This document shows, piece after piece, positions 59,795-64,000 of a stretch of 64,000 nucleotides of DNA. A model generated the notes under the pieces. That model was not told the DNA's origin, searched no databases, and saw only the letters and a program-made list of their open reading frames with translations. This DNA is from Geomonas oryzae (GTDB lineage Bacteria > Desulfobacterota > Desulfuromonadia > Geobacterales > Geobacteraceae), in the NCBI RefSeq assembly GCF_004117875.1, contig NZ_RAHW01000003.1, positions 1 through 64,000 of the forward strand. Reading direction: 5' to 3'. A program made the position numbers and the translations under genes. The stretch's first letter is position 1. Every line of letters starts with the position of its first letter.

Positions 59795-60688
59795 TCACTC
59801 CTTGTTGCAGATAACGGCGGCGGCCAGCGAGGTCACGCCGCGATGCTTCAGGATGGCGACACGGTGCGCGCCGTCCAGCACCGCGAAGATTCCAGGCTCC
59901 TCTTCCCGCACGATGACGTAGGCGTTATCGAAAGGAGGGGCGAGGTAGTCAAACGATGCGGCGAGACGCAGCAAGCCCTCCAGGGTGTGATCGTCCGTCA
60001 GGGCGGTGCCGAGAAAGGTCCGCAGGTAAAGCCGGTAGGCCTCGCCGTCACCGCAAAGGGCGCGGTAGTGGGGGGTATCCTCCACGGCCACTACGGTCGC
60101 CTCGGGGTGATGGCGCTCTCCGGTCACCATACGGCACCTGAGCGCGGAGATGTGTAGCTCGCGGATGCAGTAATCGGTGATCTCCCCCAGGTGGTACGGC
60201 GCGCTTAGGACCACGTTCCTGTCCGCGAACAGCTCGACGCCCGGGTACCCAAGATACCTGAGGATGTGGTCGGTCTGCAGCTGGTTGTCCGAGGCGTGGA
60301 TCACGTGCTCGTCGGTGCGCTTGCCGTTGCGGTAAGGGTTGAAGCGGTCGCGGATGCGCTCCTTCAGCGCCTTCATCGTCCTCGATTCGAGATGACGGAA
60401 GCTCCCCTCGCCGAAATAGTCCTCGTCGGGATCGCGGTTCTCCAAGAAAACGAGGTAGCTCTCCCTAGGCGTCGCTCTCAGGTACTCGGTCTTGTCCTTC
60501 AGGTGCTCGATGGGGGCGTAGTCGAAGCTGTACACCGCGTGCACCAGCAGGTCGACGCTCTCAGGGACATGGTGCAAAACCTTCACGATCTTGAACGCGG
60601 GATGTTCACGGATCATGGCGGCGATGGCCTCCATGTGCTCGACACCGTGCCCCCAGACCAGCATATAATCGAAACGCCTGCCGATCAT
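59795..60688 (-). CDS. ParB/sulfiredoxin-like C-terminal domain protein
   Basis: This 297-residue protein has an N-terminal domain starting DYMLVWGHGVEHMEAIAAM. The middle reads HASDNQLQTDHILRYLGYPG, reminiscent of nucleotide-sugar kinase/transferase-like proteins in glycan clusters. The C-terminal part has FAVLDGAHRVAILKHRGVTS, which resembles the D-G-x-H-R motif of the ParB/sulfiredoxin fold. Members of that fold outside plasmid partition include small-molecule kinases, so a kinase on a sugar alcohol or similar is possible; this is inference. It overlaps the Wzt stop region upstream (ATGA at 60688) and ends just before the nucleotidyltransferase-like gene. Confidence 0.6.
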   Translation of the reverse strand: MIGRRFDYMLVWGHGVEHMEAIAAMIREHPAFKIVKVLHHVPESVDLLVHAVYSFDYAPIEHLKDKTEYLRATPRESYLVFLENRDPDEDYFGEGSFRHLESRTMKALKERIRDRFNPYRNGKRTDEHVIHASDNQLQTDHILRYLGYPGVELFADRNVVLSAPYHLGEITDYCIRELHISALRCRMVTGERHHPEATVVAVEDTPHYRALCGDGEAYRLYLRTFLGTALTDDHTLEGLLRLAASFDYLAPPFDNAYVIVREEEPGIFAVLDGAHRVAILKHRGVTSLAAAVICNKE

Positions 60689-61950
60689 GGTGCGTCCGCC
60701 GCTTCATCCCCTTCCACCTTCCAGGAGAAGCGCGCGAGGATCGGGAACGCCGCCTGCTGCCTCACATGGTTGTCGAAGGTCCCGGACTCGACGGAAAACC
60801 TGAGCGCCGAAGGGAGGTAGTCCTCGACCTGGTCGTCCTTGAGTATGGTGACATTCACGAAATACTCGCCGTAGTTGAGCGGAGGAGCGAACACCGTGCA
60901 ACTGAGCGTCGTGACCGAGTTCGCGGCAAGCGTGTGGGTCTCGCCGGTCAGGTAGGAGTCACAGACGATGAGGCCGATATCGTTGCTGCTGCGAAGGCTC
61001 AGGCACATCCTGGCCGACACCGGGTGCCCGTAGCGGTTCTCCACACTGAGCGCGAGGCGCAGGTCGTCACCGACCGAGCAACTCCCCCCGACAGCGGCGC
61101 CCACGGGGCGTATCCCGGTGAGCCGTACCATCCCCTTGCCGCTGCGGTCGGATCGCTTTGAGACCTCGCTTGCCGCGGAAACAGCCATGTCGCCCAAATA
61201 CCTCTCGATAACCTCTCGGGCGGGGCCGTGCGCCTTGGTGCCGCCGTTACGCAGGTAGAGGGCGGTGGAGCAAAGAGCCTCGATGGCGGCCATGTTGTGG
61301 CTCACTAGGAGAACCGCCCTCCCCTCCTCGCGGGACGCCTGCTCGAGCTTCCCCAGGCATTTCTTCTGGAACTGGGCGTCGCCCACCGCAAGCACCTCGT
61401 CGACGATGAGCACATCCGGCTCCAGGTGGGCGGCGACCGAGAAGGCAAGCCGCACGTACATCCCCGAGGAATAGCGTTTGACCGGGGTGTCCAGGAACCT
61501 TTCCACGTCTGCGAAGGCGACGATCTCGTCGAACTTTTTCTTTATCTCGAGCCGTTTCATGCCGAGAATGGCACCGTTCAGATATATGTTCTCGCGCCCC
61601 GTCAGCTCGGGATGGAAGCCGGTGCCGACCTCGAGCAGGCTCGAGACCCGCCCCCTGATCCTCGCCACCCCCTCGCTCGGCTCGGTGATGCGGCTCAGGA
61701 TCTTCAACAAGGTGGACTTGCCGGCGCCGTTGCGTCCGATGATCCCCAGCCGGTCACCCGGCTGCAACTGGAAGGAGACGTCGCGCAGTGCCCAGAACTC
61801 GTCGCGGGTCTCGCGCCCTCCCCTGCCGAGACGGCAGACCCTTCCCATCCCCTCGACGATGCTGTCGCGCAACGTCGCGTACGCGTCCTTCTTTTGATGA
61901 CGCAGGTAGTATTTCTTGCCGAGCCCCTCGGCATGGACCATAGCGTTCAT
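60685..61950 (-). CDS. wzt: ABC transporter ATP-binding protein Wzt, with C-terminal glycan-binding domain
   Basis: A 421-residue ABC ATPase that powers O-polysaccharide export. Walker A is IIGRNGAGKSTLLKI, the signature motif is KRYSSGMYVRLAFS, Walker B is VLIVDEVLAVGDAQF, and the switch His is in LLVSHNMAAIEAL. Residues from about 265 onward form a beta-sandwich extension (SCSVGDDLRLALSVENRYGH), the Wzt-C type domain that recognises the modified end of the chain. This implies a chain-terminating modification, for which the FkbM-like methyltransferase or other locus enzymes are candidates. The ATG at 61950 has GAGG ahead and follows Wzm by 7 bases. Confidence 0.92.
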   Translation of the reverse strand: MNAMVHAEGLGKKYYLRHQKKDAYATLRDSIVEGMGRVCRLGRGGRETRDEFWALRDVSFQLQPGDRLGIIGRNGAGKSTLLKILSRITEPSEGVARIRGRVSSLLEVGTGFHPELTGRENIYLNGAILGMKRLEIKKKFDEIVAFADVERFLDTPVKRYSSGMYVRLAFSVAAHLEPDVLIVDEVLAVGDAQFQKKCLGKLEQASREEGRAVLLVSHNMAAIEALCSTALYLRNGGTKAHGPAREVIERYLGDMAVSAASEVSKRSDRSGKGMVRLTGIRPVGAAVGGSCSVGDDLRLALSVENRYGHPVSARMCLSLRSSNDIGLIVCDSYLTGETHTLAANSVTTLSCTVFAPPLNYGEYFVNVTILKDDQVEDYLPSALRFSVESGTFDNHVRQQAAFPILARFSWKVEGDEAADAP

Positions 61951-61957
61951 AGCGGCC

Positions 61958-62788
61958 TCAGATCTCGTCCGCGAAGGCGCGTTCCGTGCGGCGGAAATAC
62001 CAGACACCGCTTAGGAAAAGAAGTGCGGTGCTGGCAAGGGAGAGGACCAGAGCGTAAAGGGGAACCGCCGGCTGGTTCCCGGCCAGGGACCACCTGAAGC
62101 CGTCGATTACGGCCACCATCGGGTTTAGGGCGTAGACCAGGCGCCACTTTTCCGGGACCACGGTGCTGGAGAAACCGACCGGCGAAACGAAAAGGCCGAA
62201 CTGCACCACGAACGGGACGATGTGCTTGAAGTCGCGGTAACGGATACTGAGGGCCGCAAAAAGGAGGCCGCCCCCAAGGGAAGCGAAGCAGGCGATGCCC
62301 AGGTAGAGCGGCAGCCAGAAAAGGCGCCAGCCTGGGTTCACCTGGTAAAACACCATGAGCCCCGCCATGATGCCGCAGCAAACGAGGAAATCGGCCAGCG
62401 AGGCGGCTACCGAACTCGCCGGGATGATGAGTCGCGGGAAATAGACCTTGGTCAACAGGTTCGCATTGCTGATCAGTGAGACGCCGCACTCGTTGATGGC
62501 ACCGGCGAAGAACTGCCACGGAAGCAGCGCGGCGAACACAAGCACCGGGTAGGCGACACCGTGCGAAGGAAGCCCGGCGAGCCGGCCGAAGATGACGGTG
62601 AAGACGACCATGGTGAGAAACGGCTTCAGCACGGTCCAGAGCACCCCGAGCACGGTCTGCTTGTAACGGACGGTGACGTCGCGCCAAGCAAGAATGGCGA
62701 AGAGCTCGCGGTAAGCCCAAAGGTCGCGCCAATAACCGGCGCGGCTCCCGCCGGGGCGGATCAGTACTTCTTCTCCCTGCGCACTCAA
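61958..62788 (-). CDS. wzm: ABC transporter permease Wzm
   Basis: A 276-residue permease of the ABC-2 type with six predicted helices. It has the N-terminal amphipathic WRDLWAYRELFAILAWRDVT and the conserved VRYKQTVLGVLWTVLKPFLT. The C-terminus contains VPEKWRLVYALNPMVAVIDG, a family hallmark. It forms the membrane channel for Wzt-driven export of undecaprenyl-linked glycan. The start appears to be TTG at 62788, overlapping the upstream stop (TTGA), with GAGGTG about 6 bases ahead. Confidence 0.92.
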   Translation of the reverse strand: MSAQGEEVLIRPGGSRAGYWRDLWAYRELFAILAWRDVTVRYKQTVLGVLWTVLKPFLTMVVFTVIFGRLAGLPSHGVAYPVLVFAALLPWQFFAGAINECGVSLISNANLLTKVYFPRLIIPASSVAASLADFLVCCGIMAGLMVFYQVNPGWRLFWLPLYLGIACFASLGGGLLFAALSIRYRDFKHIVPFVVQFGLFVSPVGFSSTVVPEKWRLVYALNPMVAVIDGFRWSLAGNQPAVPLYALVLSLASTALLFLSGVWYFRRTERAFADEI

Positions 62789-63837
62789 CCTTTCACCTCG
62801 TCGTTCATCGCGTCCGGCACAAGGCGGGCAAGTTCCGCCTCGAACCGCGCGCAGCAGCGCTGCTCCGTATTGTCGCGGGCAAAGGAGAGCCCTGCCGAGG
62901 CAAGACTCGCGGCAAGCGCGGCGTCATCCAAAAGACGCAGCACGTCACGGGCCAGGGACTCCACGTCGCCTATAGGGCTTACCAGCGCGTTCTCCTCGTG
63001 GCGAACGTAAGTGACCGCCTCGCTCGTCACGACCGGGCAGCAGCAGGCGAAGGCTTCGAGGACCATGAGGGGAAACCCCTCGGACCGGCTAGGGTAGAGG
63101 AAGAGGTCGGCGCTGCTCATGATCTCCCGCATTGCATCCACGTTCACCCGGCCGAAGCTGCGACTTGGCACGTCCGGGTTGTTCCAGGCGATGTCTTCTC
63201 CGACCGTCCACACCTCGATCGGCCTTGACGGGGCAACCATGGAGACCGCCTCGCAGGCGAGATCGAATCCCTTGCGGTGGTCGCGGCGCGCGAGCACGAG
63301 GATCGCCTTGCGCCCCTGCTTGCTTGCGACCAGCTGCTGCGACCTTGCGGGGTAGAAGATTGAGGTATCGACGCCATTTTCGACCACAAGGCACCGGGCG
63401 CCGAACCTCGCTGTGAACGTTGCCGCGAGTGCGTGCGAAACGGCGATGGTCGGGATACGGAACACCCTGAAGGCAAACAGGTACATAAACCGCAACAACA
63501 GATACACCGGGAACGGATAGGCGGTCTCGTTGTCATCCTGGGCGAAGTAGACGACCCGGCGGTTGCGCAGACGCAAAAAAAGCGCGGTCGGTACGATCGT
63601 GGCCAGGACGACGTCGCATCGCTGCGGCCTAAGAAGCGCGCTCGCGAGGGTCCCCCCTTTCCCTGGCAGGAGCGGCTTGTCGATATCGATGTACGGGTGC
63701 AGCGGGTAACCTGTGGCAACCACGTTGGATCGTATGGTGACCCGGTGCCCGGCCTCAGCCAGGTGACGCAGGTGGGCCAGCACCATCTTGTCCCCGCCCC
63801 GTTCAAGGACGCTGTGCGCGAAGTAGACGAGCTTCAT
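62785..63837 (-). CDS. Glycosyltransferase family 4
   Basis: A 350-residue GT4. The N-terminal VYFAHSVLERGGDKMVLAHL opens the acceptor domain, and the middle has RFGARCLVVENGVDTSIF. The donor domain has ILVLARRDHRKGFDLACEA and PSRSEGFPLMVLEAFAC with the E-x7-E motif. The first 40 residues suggest loose membrane association. The ATG at 63837 overlaps the stop of the FkbM-like gene, and its own stop overlaps the Wzm TTG. Confidence 0.9.
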   Translation of the reverse strand: MKLVYFAHSVLERGGDKMVLAHLRHLAEAGHRVTIRSNVVATGYPLHPYIDIDKPLLPGKGGTLASALLRPQRCDVVLATIVPTALFLRLRNRRVVYFAQDDNETAYPFPVYLLLRFMYLFAFRVFRIPTIAVSHALAATFTARFGARCLVVENGVDTSIFYPARSQQLVASKQGRKAILVLARRDHRKGFDLACEAVSMVAPSRPIEVWTVGEDIAWNNPDVPSRSFGRVNVDAMREIMSSADLFLYPSRSEGFPLMVLEAFACCCPVVTSEAVTYVRHEENALVSPIGDVESLARDVLRLLDDAALAASLASAGLSFARDNTEQRCCARFEAELARLVPDAMNDEVKG

Positions 63838-64000
63838 AATCTCCTGAACAACCCGTCCAGATCTCGGGGACGCCGCTGTCGGCAGGGGGATAGCGCCACG
63901 AGTTCGAAACCGCGCTCCTTAAGAAAAGCGCCGACCTGGAAGAGATCGCCCGAGCAGTTGCGGAAAACACTCATCTCCACCAGGACGAACTTGCTGCGGC
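63834..64000 (-). CDS. C-terminal end of an FkbM-like methyltransferase (partial, runs off the right edge)
   Basis: The reading frame entering from the right edge encodes 54 residues to the TGA at 63836-63834. The string KFVLVEMSVFRNCSGDLFQV followed by GAFLKERGFELVALSP resembles the last part of FkbM-family SAM-dependent methyltransferases (strand with V-L-V-E, then F-L-x-x-x-G-F). If so, it would O-methylate a sugar, a common cap in Wzt-C-type systems. Catalytic parts lie outside the window, so the call is tentative. Confidence 0.5.
   Translation of the reverse strand, partial: RSKFVLVEMSVFRNCSGDLFQVGAFLKERGFELVALSPCRQRRPRDLDGLFRRL

Overview
The window reads as a chromosomal segment of a nitrate-respiring, Gram-negative anaerobe. 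It most resembles the Geobacterales (Geobacter/Geomonas relatives). The grounds are high GC, a narGHJI operon headed by a c-type cytochrome, typical Geobacter-style intergenic repeats and a Wzm/Wzt-type surface-polysaccharide locus. The family assignment is an inference; no rRNA or marker gene is present.

Region 1 (1-26.2 kb, + strand). After the 3' end of an IS481-like transposase and a 490-bp repeat-rich leader comes an apparently complete extracellular contractile injection system (eCIS, Afp/PVC-like). The order is: DUF4255 terminator (Afp16-like), sheath, two tube proteins, small DUF5908 protein (Afp6 position), LysM protein (Afp7), VgrG-like spike (Afp8), PAAR tip, gp25 wedge (Afp9), two giant baseplate proteins (Afp11/Afp12), a 1470-aa protein with Ig/SprB-like modules, tape-measure protein (Afp14), a 1213-aa DUF4157 protein with an HNH-nuclease-like C-terminus (candidate cargo), an unrecognised 209-aa protein coupled to it, and an AAA+ ATPase (Afp15). 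No T6SS membrane-complex genes and no phage head or lysis genes are seen. REP-like palindromes split the operon between high-copy and low-copy components.

Region 2 (26.2-38.4 kb). A conserved hypothetical gene on the - strand is followed on the + strand by moeA (molybdenum cofactor), a membrane-anchored dihaem cytochrome c, narG, narH, narJ, narI, the nitrate/nitrite transporter narK and a TauE/SafE permease. An FNR/ANR-type box sits 41.5 bp from a predicted start site upstream of the cytochrome gene. A REP-like element lies in frame inside narG.

Region 3 (38.4-43.1 kb). A DUF559 nuclease-like gene bracketed by REP elements, uppP, a DUF6056-like membrane protein, a hemerythrin-like gene with its own FNR-type box at the ideal -41.5 position, and a GT2 glycosyltransferase.

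Region 4 (43.4-64 kb). A surface-polysaccharide locus. Two + strand genes (an epimerase and an alpha-1,2-fucosyltransferase-like protein) face a long - strand series. In transcription order these are: the end of an FkbM-like methyltransferase, GT4, Wzm, Wzt, a ParB-like protein, a nucleotidyltransferase-like protein, GT2, GT2, GT4, FAD oxidoreductase, GtrB-like GT2, membrane protein, SDR epimerase, TIM-barrel isomerase, GT2, membrane protein, GT2, membrane protein and a STELLO-family protein. Most neighbours overlap by 1-4 bases, so the series looks like one translationally coupled transcription unit for assembly and ABC export of a decorated glycan.
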